This document shows positions 46,540 through 61,407 of a stretch of DNA of 64,000 nt, piece by piece; position 1 is the stretch's first letter, and each line of letters begins with the position of its first letter. A program made the position numbers and the translations under genes. The DNA lies in contig OX465579.1 in NCBI GenBank assembly GCA_950022655.1, positions 48,339,950 to 48,403,949 of the forward strand. The letters run 5' to 3'. The notes below the pieces were generated by a model. The model saw only the letters and a program-made list of their open reading frames with translations, searched no databases and was not told the DNA's origin. Source of the stretch: Alentia gelatinosa (lineage: Eukaryota > Annelida > Polychaeta > Phyllodocida > Polynoidae).

Positions 46540-49500
46540 AAGGTGCCAGCATAACCAAACTACAGCAGTTGAGGATGATTTTGAGGTTTAAGTGCAGCAC
46601 CATTCAGGGTAGATATCATAGTAGTGTATTCCTTCCATTGGATCTACTGTCACTTAAATGTTTTCCAGGAATTCTTTGTTGTTTCTATTGGAAGGTTAAC
46701 GGTTTTAGAATTCTAAATACAATAATGATATTCAGTAAAATTCATTTAGTATGTTGAATCTCTATACATATAGGTGTTGTTCTTTTCACTTCTCACTATT
46801 AAACACCACAGGATTGATGTGATTCATCCATTGTTCTTCATAACAGGAAATTCTATACACTTTTCATGAATCCTATCGCAGCCTTCATATATATGCTTCA
46901 GTTAACTAGTAAAACTGGCTCGTATGCAACCTTCGCGGAGAAGAAGGGTTGTAAGATAAAATGTTCAATGTGAATTGCACACAAGAGATGAGAACTTGAC
47001 TTCTGCAGGTGCGTGTAGGGGAGAGTTCGTAGGTTCAGGGTTGGTTGGTGACTACTAGGCCGGATTACGCCACACCTGAGGGTGAGTCACGCTAATCAAT
47101 CACCTGTGAACAATGACCCTCAAGGTATGAAGAGTTAGTCAACCGTGCAACAGGCACGCGGAGACCCCTTACTAACCCAACCACCCACACCACGCTGGAG
47201 TACATGATAAACAAGTCGAAATTACACTCCGTAAATGCCAACCGTAAATGCCAATGTTCATCCTTTGCTGCTTCGTCACGGATGTCATCAAGTTGAGAAA
47301 TTATTGACTGAACAAACAATTTTTTGGTTTAACTTGAAACTGTCACAGGGCGTGTTTGGTCATTAGGAGAGACTAGGATTATGACCAGTCATACAAAAAC
47401 GTTCTGATGAGGTATCCGTGAATTGAGTATGTTATTATGTCGTCTCTTAATGCGACTTAAAATATTTCTTTTTCACAGTAAGGTAGGTTTTAGTACTGAT
47501 TCCTGATAAAAAAACACAGCTGGTCCTGTCAAATAACAATACAGATAGGAACTGAGCGCCCACCCATGACAGCAGGTGGGCGTCATGATGTGATGATTGT
47601 CTACCAATTAACGGGTCATATGAAATTGATTATGATTGCTATCACTAATTTCCAGGTACATGTATAAGCTTGAAGACAGGCAAACCTAGTTTTAAAGCAT
47701 ATTCAATTTTGGAACAGACTTGGTTATTGAGGTCGATTCCTTTTCTTCTTAATGTTTATATTGCGATAAAAACCAGATTCATTAAAGTATGTTTTAATGC
47801 CTTTGTTTTCACTCACGGAACACTTTTGACATCTCCTGATGAATGTGCTGGGAGGATTTTGGGGTCGACCATAAGGTCACGAAGTTCATCAGTAAGGACA
47901 GGGGTTTCATGTCCCTCTTTAAGCGTAGATCACTGGGACTTGAATCAATTAAAGGGGACTCGTTCTGAGTACTCACTACAACGGTCAAGAGGACGTTCAC
48001 ACTCCGCCTTGATGAATGGCCTGCGTTGGGGCGGCGGAAATCTGGGTCTGCCCCGTCAGACTGGTCATTCACCACCATCTGTATCCATCAGCGCTGACTC
48101 ACCCTCACCACACAGGGGGATAGTGCACTACCCTCTTTTGCACCTGGTTTTTGGTTAATTATGTCCGCCGTGGTTCTCATTAGCAGGAACAATGGCGGCG
48201 TGATTGGGGCTGTGACTGGCATAGAAACCAGACGTAGTGTCGCCATAGGCTAGTCAGTTTCCAGGTGAAATCCTGTGTGGTCTTTAGACTGTGACATTTG
48301 ACCTTTAGAATAATCACGGAGAGTTTTACTATAGCCTGCGAAATATTTACCAATAGTTGTTTTCGGGTGACATCAGATTCAACATCGGCCCTCCTCGAAT
48401 TCGGTCAAAAAAACATCCCGAGTGATCAAAGTCCTTCGAATGCTCACATAGAAAAGTGAGATTCAGTAGCATTGTAAAATACACTCACCTGCCATCAGTT
48501 CTGTTATTTTCCTGTAATTGAAATCTTTTCTTCTTTTTTTGAAAGAAATTTACATATACTTTTAAAACATTAATATTCCTTGTGTCAACTAGATTAGAGT
48601 ACTGTGTCATCAACATTTGGAGATCTGATTCAATACTGTGGACCCCGTATAATTATTATCCAAAACGCAAAAACAATGTAGAACAGAGAAAACCGCTTAT
48701 CTTGACTTTGCAAGTTTTGAACATACCCTCTCTGTTATGGAAATCAATTTAAAAAAGTAGTTTATTCGCTCTCCTCGATGAAGGTGTATCTTTTGTATCC
48801 TTTCGTAATAGCAAACCAGTAGCTCTGTTGTCGTCGCTTCGGGTAAGTGCAGACATCTAACCTAAAATAGTTGGTGGAACCCTTCCACTTTAGCAGAAGC
48901 CCGTTAACGGAAGATATTTCGATACTAATGGTCCTTGATGTGAATGACTCAGCTAAAATTCCGGGTAACCATAAACCTCGTTTGCATGCCCGTGCCTCTT
49001 ACCTGCGGTCGCGCGCGTCTCCGGAAGTAGGGGGGTGTCACACCGCGTTTTCGCCCCCAAAAGCATTACAATGGGCACGTGCGGAGATTAATCAGGAGAC
49101 ACCGACCGGCAGCCATCAATACTTGATGCAGATGGCTGTATCACTTATGGACAGAACGTGATGTTTGACTGGGTCGATGATTGAACGATTAATGTTGTGG
49201 GCCAAGGTATTGTCTGACACACTGACCCAGTGAGGCCTGAAATGGAAACGGCCAGCCACGCATGCAAGAATTGCCTAAGTTTTATAAATTCTAGCCAGGG
49301 AAAAATTCCAATTAGAGGTTTTCATTTTAAACTTTGTTCATGTCCATGACGGTTATTTCACCTTGGATGTTCAAGAGAAAACAACTGACAATGAAATATC
49401 TTGCATGACTTTAAATATCGACAAAAAGCGATTATTTGACGGTAATTGTCTTTCTAGTCCTCTACAAACAATGATTCACGCACTCAAACTTGTATCTTGC

Positions 49501-52500
49501 CAAATGACCGAAATGAAGGCAGCTGTGCTTGTTGATGAGCACCTCCGGACGCTGGTTCACTAGATATTCCCATTTTAAGCTTGTTGACCCAAAATACTGA
49601 GAGCTTAGTCAACCCACACCCTCTCTACTGGATTTCTCGTTCAAAGTCCATTAAAGGCTCAGCGTTTCCACCAAGCACAGCTTGATTTTCTTTCATCTTA
49701 TAAAGGTTTTTCATAAAATAAAGGCTGCATCTATTTACTCATCTTACTTTGAGACAAGGAAAATGCGCCGGGTAAGCCTCTGATTAGGTTTCCTGCAAGG
49801 ATTGGGATTACTCTTTTTACTGCTATTTAGTGCCGTGGACCAGACCAGTGGAGTTTGCCTTTGACACCAAGCCTTGTTTGAACATTGCCCGATTCTGGTG
49901 GGGGTGGAGGGTTCTGTGTTTGCTGCTGAATTATTCATAGAACGCGGAGGTGTTTCCTCTATCAAAGATACAAACATTGTCAAAATGATGGAGGGGCCCC
50001 GGGAAGTGTGAAACGTGTGCCGGTCGTCCGCCCCCCATAGATTATGAATATCACTTTTCGGTGGATTTTTTCCCATCCAAAGAAAATGAATTTTCCCTGT
50101 TAGATCTATTGTTTTATCATGAAGTAAATCTGACTGAATGGCAATACTAACTTCATTTTGAGTCTTAAATTTCTCATAAAGATAACGATATCAATCATCG
50201 GTCACGTGACGAAAAGGACACCTGTGATAGATCATGTATATAAGTATAACTGACGCACAAAAACGCATCAAGTGCTCTAAAATATTTGAAATAAGGTATT
50301 ACCTTTCATTCGCAGTTAAAAGATCATTTTGTCACAGAGTGAAAAGTGTAACGGATTGCTGAGCCTTCCAGTATGTATACATGTACATCATACAACAAAC
50401 TACCTTAAAGCTATTGAGTAATGAATACATTTTATGCAATTGGATTTATTGTGTTCTGTAGTGAAGAGGCACCAGAAAGGTAATTTCATTTTACACACGA
50501 GCCTATAGCTCCCAACAAACACACTAGACTGCCGTCAACACGGTATAGCCACCCACGTCAACACTACACAAATATAACTCAACGCTTTTCACGAATAATT
50601 GCTGACGTTTTAAAAAGTGTACATAATCGTTTTCGCCCTAAAGGAGTACAGCGGCATTTATGGCTCAAATAGACGACTCATAGTCATCAGATTACCTCCT
50701 AATTAGTGTTACCTGGGGGGAACTTTTATTACGCGAAACTGGAAAAGGTATTAATGAACAATGTCCGCCGACTGCGAAAAGAGCAACTCACCAGTGAGCG
50801 ATTGTTCGTATGTTACAACACCTGGTGAGACAGGTGTATGCATTTAGCAGACCATACAGAATTACACCCACGCCATAATTCACCCAATTATACAAAACCA
50901 TGCTTTTAAATTTGGCCCCATGCACACGATTTCATGAACGAGAGGGTAACAAAGACAATAACTATTTGAGATGGTTAGAGGCCATTAATCATGGGTAATT
51001 CTGTATTAATGATACTCTGTGTATTGTAGGTTGTGGATTATTCCAGCATTGGTACATATAATATGGGGTTCATTTGGCCTCTCATTCATACCATGAGGGT
51101 AATTACCTGAGATACATTTTGCATGATACTGAACATTAGAATAGACATAAACAATGTCTAGATTGGTGCTCTAGAGGCGTTTAATGGCAGGTTACACACA
51201 GACACTATTCATTTATACTACATTCATTTTAAAATGTTAATTACCATGTCTGTATCAACAGACAAAGACTCCCAACCATTTTTTTTATAGAGTTTGTTAT
51301 AGGGAAAAACATCTGAACCGGGAAATTTTCCCATAAACCTCATTTTCCTTAATCAATGTAACATGAATCACTAAAGAAAATCATTCAATTCTTGATATAT
51401 AGAAGCGGCTGAATGTAGGAATTCGCAATGCAATTTATGTTCTTATATATCAATCTCTGGGAGATGTAAGGTACTATTTGGCAGTTCGTGAGACCCAAAT
51501 TGACTTAAGTTTACGGATATAACATTGAGTGTATGTTGCTTTTCTCTGGTCACCACTAATGACGGCATTGACAGTGTTTGTTGACGCTTACAGTGTGTCA
51601 GAGCGATAGGGTAGGAAATAACACGTCCAACCTGCCAGCGCACAGGACACCAACTGCCTATTCTATGACAGACTGCAGTTTTAGTCCTCCTTTGTGGACA
51701 CAACCAAGGCCCTGTTCATAGATATAGGGTGGGTTTTACAATATAAAATCAGATACCTGGTAACACAAAAAGGTATTCTTTTGTCAAATTATAGAAGTTG
51801 TTGGTAACCACTCATAGATCTTCGCGAAACCATAGATTCATTTAGAAACAAAAGTGACATGATGATAAAAAGATGTACATAATGTTATGAAACCAGTCTG
51901 TAGCAAGTATGCACTTTGTGAATAGAATGGTCCTACTTGATGTGAACTTCTAAATGTGTTGATAGAAACCTTATGCATGGGAGTAGCCAAGTATATTCTA
52001 TAATCATGCTTCAGCTTGAAATACCTATTCTGCTTTGATCTTCTAAAGGGATTTATTTTACTACTGCAACATCTTACCATCTTATCTGAGCCCTAAATAC
52101 ACGTTGTGATCTCTGAATACACCAAAATGTGCAAGATGGAGAGGGGGTGAGGGGCCAGTTTTTATCGGAAATTATGCGCTGGCGAAGTGAAGGGGTAATC
52201 ACATTAGATCAAAGTCCATTCAGGCCATTGCGGAGCAGATACATGATTAAATTTAAACCACAGGTCTATATCATCAAGAACACAACACTTGTGTACAAGA
52301 ATAGACAGTGACATTATACCAATGGGGCAGAATCTTCGTCATCGCACAATAGCATTGCGAATCGTCTGCTCTCCTGGTTATGGTCTACTCGTTTTTTGGA
52401 TTTGAGTTTACACAATGAAATAGGTACTGTCCCATGGACCGAACCCACTCCTGGCTGTATCGGTGTGCAATCCCCATATTAACGGTACAGAATTCTACCA

Positions 52501-55500
52501 GCCCGGCCCATGGGACGGACATTATCCAGGGCTTTCCCTATTATCCAGCTTAGAATGGGGATGGAGGAAGGACGAAGAGTGGGGACTGATGTGACTGACT
52601 ACTCAAGGTGTCCGCCATCCACCCCATCCCTTCTCTCACCCCCACACAACGTCTCTCGCTTTGGCCGTCCAGCCACTGCCCAAAGAAAAAGAGAAAGAGT
52701 AAGAACCAATTTCCGAGCACAGCAGTGTCCCCTGGTCCGAGCGTGGCAGACGGACAAGAGCGGGTCGCTTTCCCTAAATGTGGCCTGGTCAGTGATAACT
52801 CAACGCTCAATGTCGATCTAGGTGCTGCCCACAGTACTGATGTCAATAGAATGGGGTTTGTTTTCTTGTCCTATTTTTTGTGGCGTGGTCAGCCGGTCAG
52901 CTGCCGGGTTAGATTAGATCTTGGAACGGTCAATGAGGCCAAACGAACTGCTCTGACCACAGTATGTGGACCTCTGTGGAGTCCACAGAGAAATACCACC
53001 AAGTGAACGTAAACTTATCTCCATATCTCTGTAGGTCTATGTAAAGCAGGACGCCAGTGTACGGGACCTAACCCTATGTGTTTGTATGAGCATATAAGGC
53101 AGTATTCAGTGTACGGAAATAAACGCGGAATCACACTGACCATCGAAGACAGGGAGTCTGAGTGAACTCTGCCCTTTTATTGTATGACTCCATAATGCAG
53201 CAACCTCACTGCAGCTGGCATTATTTGAAGACGATATTGAATACACGGAAACGCTACACGACCTCTGATTTCCGTACAGGAAGTTTGCTATAAACACGAA
53301 CACGCCCTGTAATTTCCCTCCTCTGTTTTGCCTGCAGGGTGGGGCAGAGGCGGAGATGGGGTGTTATTAGGCTGAGGTGGATTGGGTGTGTGTTATTATG
53401 GTAGGTATAGGCGTGTGGTGGTGTATCGTATATAACGACATGATGAAAGAGACGGGAATAAAGGAGATTTGGCAGCTGGGATGCTCATTGAGCACCTGAT
53501 ACTTAGGCCTAAGGACAGCTTAGGGTCACCACCTTTACATGCCATGCCTTAGGCCTCTCGCATATTCAACACAAGGAAGCACCCTGAAAGCTACAAAGGT
53601 ATTGTGAAGGCTGAGACGTATCAAGTCTCATCACAAAACAGGTTAGAATACGATAAAGGGAGAACCTATATCCTTAGAATCACACATATTATGTACTAAC
53701 AATCGCGCAGTGGGTTCTCCAAATAAGCATAAATAATGTCCAGAAAATCATGGAAATATGAGATGAAATTCATTTTCCAATATATATGAGCGGTTGTTAT
53801 CATGGTGCATGAACAAGAGCTTCTTATTAGGTGTATATTTTCTTTGCTGGTGATTCATAAGCCTAAAATATTTTCGCTGCTGATTTAACAAATATAACGT
53901 GATGTTTACGTGCATCTTGATTATATTACTACAGCAATAAGGATTTCCATTTTATACAATTCAAAACATTTGGAAGTGGAGAATCAGAAGATAGGTGCAA
54001 TATGTCACCCAGTCGAGACCTCCAGTGTACATTTATAAATTGGAAAAACCCAAAGGTCACATCACAGCAGTTGGCTAAATCTTAACAGTTAAAATGTGCA
54101 ATTATTGGTCACACTTTCGTTCATAGCTCAAGCAATCCGTGGCGGATTTGATATTATATACCCACCTCGGACCGTTTGTATATCCCCACGATAATATAAC
54201 GGAAACAGCTACACATGGGTTAAGTTTAAGGTTGACGACATTTCATTCATTTCAGCACAGTGTGTTGTGCATTATGTCTCAATAATGCATTATGTTCCCG
54301 TACAGACCACAAGACTGCGACAAACCCCATCTATCGTGGAAATTCAGATGGTACGCCTCAATGTCGTCTGCCTCTGACGCCAGTACCTCATTCAGTCTAT
54401 TCTGGTTGTTTACTCAAGCATATATTTCTATGGGTACCTATTCTGTCAGTCCCTTATGCTAGATGATTAATACACTAGTGCCATGAAGGCGTATTATGAT
54501 AAGACTTGGTAATGAGTTCCGAGCTTTGTTTGGTAAAACTGAATGGGGTATAAATTATTGGTAGGGAATAGCGACAATAAATGTCATAGTTCATCGTATA
54601 CATTTTGTGTCTGTTGTGACGGGAATATTTTCATTGATCACCCTAAAGAAGGATGGGGTGATATGGTGTAGCCGTAGGAGGGGCATGCTCTTATTGAATT
54701 AAAAAATTCAAGGACCCATTTTCAGTTTTTTCATGTTCCTCTCTTGTAACCTTGTTTCACTCTAGTAATTCTAGTTATTGTTATATAGCATAAACGTCCA
54801 TCAATCAATTGTCATCTGAATTTCAGTATCGACATTTTGTCTTTGACCAAGTCATATTTAGCGGGCTATTTGTCAGGGAATATAATAACATTAAAACAGC
54901 ACTCTTTATACCAGCTCGAACAGTAACTCCATATAGGAGCTACGGTGGCCAAGTTTGAGTCCAGCCTAACTGGTATCACATATGGGCAGGGAGTTTCATA
55001 TACATAATAGATGTTACCCTTACTAAATGAATTGATTTGGAAGGTAAACATATGAAAAAGGGGAAATATTACCCTGTAGTGTAATGACTCGTAAGGGGAC
55101 GAATCCCTGTCGGAATACCAGGAGATGGTAGAACTATCTTGTGAAAAGGCCTAAGAATATAGTTATTTTATTAGTAACATTGATTAAGAGCCACCCATGA
55201 AGTACGTGCGCAGAATTTCTGAATTTACCGACTCTTGTATGTCGTATAATGTTTACCTACATAGGTCGATACACCAGTGAGTATATCATGCGTCACACTG
55301 AATAGCCAGCGAGATCAAATCCAGCTAGGAATCAATGAGTCACGCATTATTTGTACACAAATCGGAACTTTAAATACGTGAGGTGATCTATCATAATTCT
55401 CCGGATTATTGCAAGGTATTCATTCTGTATAAGGAAATGCATTTCACGGTCATTAATATACGGTAAAGGGACAGATTGATTTCGATCTTACATTATATTC

Positions 55501-58500
55501 TTCTACAACTGAAGTCCGTGCTTGTTGTAGTTATTTATTTTTTACAGAACGGATCAACGGCACATAAGTATAGTGTTGCATCTAAGTAGCCAAGATCCCT
55601 TAAAGAGTTAAATCCTGATAGAGACGGTATGCAGACTGTGATGACCATCACCTAATTTACATATGCATGACGCATATATGCATGTGGGTATTTATAGATG
55701 CAGGCTTAAACTCCCTTCACCCCTGTGAACATGAGGCATCTATATAGGCTGACTCACGAACGGCTGCGCCCGGGCCAGTGAACCCCTACCATATACTACT
55801 TACATTGTCGAGGCAGGTAGGGATTAAACAGGGGTTGATGAGCCGTTCACCTGTCTTGGGTATTGAAATGAGGTGCAGGCAAAGTTAATTTTACAGACTC
55901 AAGTCTAAAGGTGCTCAACCCTTGCCAATGCAAATGATTAATGAAGGTGGCTACATTTGACCACTGTTCCAATGTAGATTAATATGCATAGGTTGTTTAG
56001 ACGTATATATTTATGTATATGTAGGGAGATATAATTGATGGATTCATTTCTTAAAGATATATGAGAATGGAAGGGTATGATTAACTGTAGAGGTTAATTT
56101 CAGGAGGGTAAAGACCATAGTAGGCCTATATGTATACGAGACATAGATGGTAATATCTATACTTTATATGAATTATTTATATCCATCACAAACTAATCTC
56201 TTCTATTGATTCCTATTCATCTTTCAATACGACATCGTTTCAATCATAGTTGATATTTTTATATCCATTATGTATGGACAATTATGATTACAGTATGATA
56301 GATAACACATTGATATTTGATCTCAAGATCGTAATGTGGTTCTGTGAATAACCATCGCGTTATTTAACCACATTTTCTGAGAAAGAAAATTGCCCCTTTA
56401 CCCGACATTCACTCTACGAAACTATTCAGTATGCTATTCTCTTACAGGAACTCGAATATTGTTTCGGGTAAATATCCCCTTTCGGGACGGCCACACATTC
56501 TCGACTGTGTGGGCGTGTGCTGGGGTGGGACTGCAAGGTGCGGAGTACGCAAAATATTACAGGATAGAAATAAAAACAAACTGGCGGGAAAAGCGGCACC
56601 CATTACTACCAGCGTCTGCCTGTGAAGTAAAATTGTGTCCGTGACGGTTTGCGGCAGGACGTTAACGACAACCTGCGCGCGGCGATCAGACCCACGTGTG
56701 GCACGACCCAGATCCACTATTGACACCAGCTGCCAGCAATGGGCTCCGGCAGGGGCAGTGGGGGAGGGAGGGGAAGTTGCAACGCCTGGTGGTAGAAGTG
56801 TGAAGCGTCTGTAGCAGAGGTGTTGATGCGGGTCCCAATACTAGTAGCATATGAGGTAAGGAACAGGAAAGGGTGTGGTCTTTAGGAATGACTTGAAGGG
56901 GCTGAAACCTCCAGGCCAAATTGCCCAAGTATACAGTGGATGGCATACTGTAGCTTGTACGATAACTATGTGTGATGATACCTCGGATATTGGACGTGTT
57001 TAAGTTACAATACAGAGGAATCAACTCACTAAAGATGAAAAGTTGAACTCAGTCTGCATGGTGTTAACATGAGTTGCCTCTGTTTATGCAGAGGTACTTT
57101 TAACAGAAACCTTGAGTACACTGTAATTATCCAAGCGTGCTGGTCCATTCGTAGATGCAGGTCACTCGAATAGAGTCACTTTGTTAGAGAGATGCTAGAG
57201 AGAGGACACACATGTATACCTTTGAACATATGTACGAATTGATGATCGTACATGAGTAGTATCTTTCTTTATTATTTTTCTGCAGGCGATACGAAAATTC
57301 TAATCTTTATTACTATAGTTGTAGGGGAATGTATGTCTTATGGAAGATATTGTAAATATTGAAGACATGTATCATATCTTTGGAAAATACGTGATAAAGA
57401 CAACCATATAGGTTTAGAGTTTGATATAGGATCCCATGTAAGGCAGCATGCACTACACAACCCCAATGCCTCCGACAGCTGCGTCATGGGGAATCGCGCC
57501 CACTCACCCACTGGGTCCCTGCCGTTGTATGGCTGCTTAGAAACTGAGTCAGCGGATGTCTTTTCAGGAGATCTGAGCTGCATCCATAAAGCCTTTCTAT
57601 ACAACACAGCCGGAGAAAGGGGCATTTCCAGACTCCATGCGTTACCATATCGAATCACTTTAGTATTTACTATCGCTAGTACGTAATCATCAGTAAAATC
57701 TGATTAACACTACATGTTAGAATGAATTATAAAACCGTTTTCCGAGATCTTAATTAGACGAGCTGTTATTGAAATCTCAGCTTATCTCTGTGAAATATTG
57801 CGTGTCGAAGTCACCCGAGCTACCGGTTGACAGTCGTTATTGCCCACTTGTATGAGAATTTCAGAGCCACATGCTGGGAGTGTTGAATACTGCCTATATA
57901 TGGTACAACATTAATATTATCACAGAAGATATAACAATAGTTAATATCTTAAATGCATGTATATGTACGACCCAAGGCGTAGCCCTAAATGCATAATTGG
58001 TATTGTAGATATATTCATATTGATGTTTCACCATGTTCTACCTCTGTCATTTGCATCTAATTGTTATAGTAAATCATCTTTCACAAAAGGAAAAAGCACA
58101 TTGCATGCAAAACCACTCGTCTTATGAATTGTTAGCATGTCTCCCCTTTCTCTCCAAGTCTTTTTATCCCATCCTACCAACCTTTTTATCTCAGGACAAA
58201 TTCTGCGTTCGAGACACCAAGTACAAGCCTGTTGCTGGTGATATGTATCAACTGGGAACATGGGTCTGCCTTTTGGGAGTCAAACCAGTAAGAAGCAATG
58301 TCTACATGAATCCTTAACATATATATATACTAAAATAAAGAAAATATGATCACGTTAACCCGTATGTGACGTAATGGTTCACGGAGTCGGTTATGGTTGA
58401 TAGTCACCTGAAATGTGTCATGCCAACGATGCGTGACACACGATACATACATACACTATGAATATTTGATCTCATGACAATACCTACCCGTTACACGGAC

Positions 58501-60930
58501 GGTTCTTTTTTAGGTGTATTCTAATGCCATGTTGATATTTACCAACCCAGTCACCCATGAGTCATTTAATGGGTTCTGAATATGGACACAGAAAAACTAT
58601 CAGTTCTACTTCTTTTTTAATGTTGAAAACAATGAAATTGGTATCAATATAAGAAGATAAATCATTATTATGAAATAAATTTGATACCAGAAATATATGT
58701 GCGGAGCATGATTAAGTGTTTAATGAGCTTTAATCCTTGCCTACTAATTGGTTCTCTTTAGGCACTATTTGAATGGTCGGGGACAATTCATAAAAAGTCT
58801 CGAGATTAAAAAAACAACAACACTGATCTGAACAATCACCAAAATTCAGATTTGAGATTTCAGATCCACCCCCTTTCCAAGGTAGGGTGTAGGAGAAGGG
58901 ATAAAAGAAAATAAACACAGGTTTGATTTGGCTTCTACCGCGTGTTTCCCTTCAATAAAAAATATTAAATGTTCCCTACGCATTCCAGATCAAACAGAGG
59001 TAACGATGCATGCAAAAAACAAAGGAAAGAAGTTCTTTCAGAAGATTGGCATTTTGAAATTCCTGTCGGGAATTTCTATCTCAAGTCCATCTCCACTCCT
59101 GGAAATAGAGAAACAAAGCTCACTCTGATTCATATTGAATACTGTTCGGTCCGGTCGAGTTGACTTAAATCGGTTTCTATGACGAAATGAAGATATGAGT
59201 AATTATTGCAATTTCATTTGAAATGTTAGTTTCAACTCCAGAGAAAATATCATAATTCAAAGAATAATGTAGGTATCTGTTTCATATACATACATCATTA
59301 AGATAAGAAAAAATCCTGTAAAATGATTCGTTTGTCTTTTCACCCATACATTGAATCGTCTAAGATTCTTCTATTTCGTATAACGGATGCGTTAACCTAG
59401 ATGCAAGATCGGTCTCACCTGCTGTGCAGACAATGAATTGGCGTTAGTAGGAAACGATCCCGTACGAATAAACCAATCACACACCGGCGCGGGGTCGGGT
59501 GTGCGCCGGGTGTCGCGTTCCGGCCGTGCCGTGATCACTCCCGGCCGAGACGGGGAAACTCCAAAGAGATCGCCCGGGGGTATGTTGGTAAGGGGCTCAG
59601 CATGGGGCTTCAGAACGTGGCCTAACAGTAGCACGTGAGGGCTATTGGAAACATGTGCAGGGGTAACAGCCGTGTGTGGGCAAACAGGGGCTAAACTTCG
59701 TGTTAGGTTTTCTATCTGAGTAACTGAGGCCGGTTTGCATGTCATGTAATCTGAAGTCATCATGTGATTCTTGTTGCTGACTCATATTTTTCAGTATGCA
59801 ATCACAGGAGGCAAACGCTGTATACCAGTCAGAGCATATATCACCAACACATAGAGGTAGTTGAATATGTATTTCACGAGCTGCACGTCTATGTTCCTTC
59901 AATGGAAAGTACACTGAAGCGATATGATTATCATTATTTGATAATGAACATATTTGACTCCTGTATGTCTAGCCTCACAATGAGACAAACCTAACTATAT
60001 GTAAATTCAATTATTTCTGTTGGCAAAACACAATTGTAATAAGCATAAGCGATCGTGTGCACGTCAATGATTGTCAATTGCAATTGTATCACAATTAATT
60101 CATACTGCATGATGGTGGTCTACGAACCATTCTTATGTTGAAGACCTGTCAAAATAAAGACTCAAATGCACCAACAAACACAAAGGGTTGTTTGTCAACA
60201 TAGATTACTCATACTGAATCATATATATGCGCATACGTTGCAAGGGGGGGGGGGGGAGCGACATGTCACGAACTGTTCTGAAAATTGGAGACCATATACA
60301 GGCTGCTTAAAATTTCAGAAATAATCGGACAAAGAAACACAATAAGTTAGGACAGCCGGACTACAGGTTTAGTTCAAAAGAGAAGCATTCCCATCATATA
60401 CTCTTTTTTAAACCTCATCAGTCACACAAGTAAACACTATGGAGGAAGGAAGTCCCATCATTATACCCACCATGTGTCACACATGATCCGCCAGGTGGCG
60501 CGGGCGGGTAGTTCGGGCCAGGACCGGCAGGTGGGCCACCTGCTCCCCAAAGGTCTTTCAATGTGTGTTTGGATAAAAAGATTCGTTTAACGATCTGCAA
60601 GAAGGTGGCGTGTGAACACACCGGTCGACCGTCTGGGGGCGCTCAATGGGAGGATGTGACGGCTTAGCCTTGGCTATAATGTTCAGAAAAAATACACAGC
60701 GGAACTAGGGCCGTGTCTTATTTGCTTGGCTTTGTTATATCCCATGTTCCAAATGTTGAATAAACCAATAAAATGTATAAGACATATATTTGTTTGTCAT
60801 CTGTGCAGATGCATTATTTACAAATTTATTTGACCTTTTAAGAATTATATATCATACATATATTATATCATAGCATCGAGTGTAATCTGTAGTACCTGTG
60901 CATATACATCTATGTATATGCATATAGCCA
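46540..60930. other. long non-coding stretch
   Basis: No gene or mobile element could be supported over 14 kb. The longest open frame outside the Ngaro-like element (47670-48158, 162 codons, plus strand) has no recognisable domain and turns Ser/Arg/Pro-rich in its GC-richer half. A CpG-rich patch lies at 59460-59600, and a G13 run at 60244-60256. Two TAGGCCTA palindromes occur (53504, 56121). Confidence 0.55.
60244..60256. repeat. poly(G) run, 13 bases
   Basis: Thirteen G between GCAA and AGCGAC. Simple homopolymer tract. Confidence 0.85.
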
Positions 60931-60936
60931 AAAAAA

Positions 60937-61407
60937 TCTGTAAAACCAATTAATATCAGACCTCATCTTGAATATTGTAATTCTATCTATGAATGTGCCA
61001 ACTCACTGTGGGTACGAAAGCTTCAACGCCGCCAAAATAGAGAACTCCGTATTTGCTTACATGTAACCCAACGCACCCATACCATTGATTAATTGCACAA
61101 ATGATGCAATATAAAAACTTTAGAAAGACGCAGAGCATGCGTAAGAAAGCTTTGACGACGCTACTGATATAAAACTATACTGATAACCATAATAGTAGTC
61201 TGTTATTGCTAGAACTAGGCTCGCTGACAAAAGGTGTTTCCCTATATCATACCTAGATATAAAAAAGAATACACGGAGAGATCACCCTATTTTAGAGGAA
61301 TCAAGCTATGTAGTAGCGAACTGAATGATATACCTACTACGGTAGGTAAACTCCACTTTAAGAGAAAGGTTAAACAAAGAGCAAATCTTAGAATGCAAAA
61401 TACCTAA
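60937..61407 (+). pseudogene. 3' end of a dead non-LTR retrotransposon reverse transcriptase (CR1/Jockey-like)
   Basis: One continuous frame encodes the familiar C-terminal tail of non-LTR reverse transcriptases. IRPHLEYCNSI comes first, then KLQRRQNRELRICL, then THTID and CNIKTLERRR, and after a decayed middle, ERSPYFRGIKL, SELNDIPTTVGKLHFKRKVK and a final TAA at 61405. It is the region downstream of the catalytic palm and thumb; the catalytic Tyr-x-Asp-Asp and the endonuclease are absent, so this is a 5'-truncated copy. Seven in-frame stops (61090, 61102, 61153, 61165, 61210, 61216, 61225) crowd the centre, but no frameshift occurs. The clade (CR1, Daphne or Jockey group) cannot be settled by eye. 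Confidence 0.75.

Noticed and set aside
47670..48158. 162-codon open frame, the longest outside the Ngaro-like element
   Set aside because: No recognisable domain, an overlapping antisense frame, and composition-driven Ser/Arg/Pro richness in a GC-richer stretch. An open run of this length is only mildly unusual for 64 kb scanned in six frames.
52608..53006. 132-codon plus-strand open frame with a basic KKKRKSK stretch
   Set aside because: Overlaps two other open frames of similar length on both strands in GC-richer DNA. The basic stretch alone does not show a gene.
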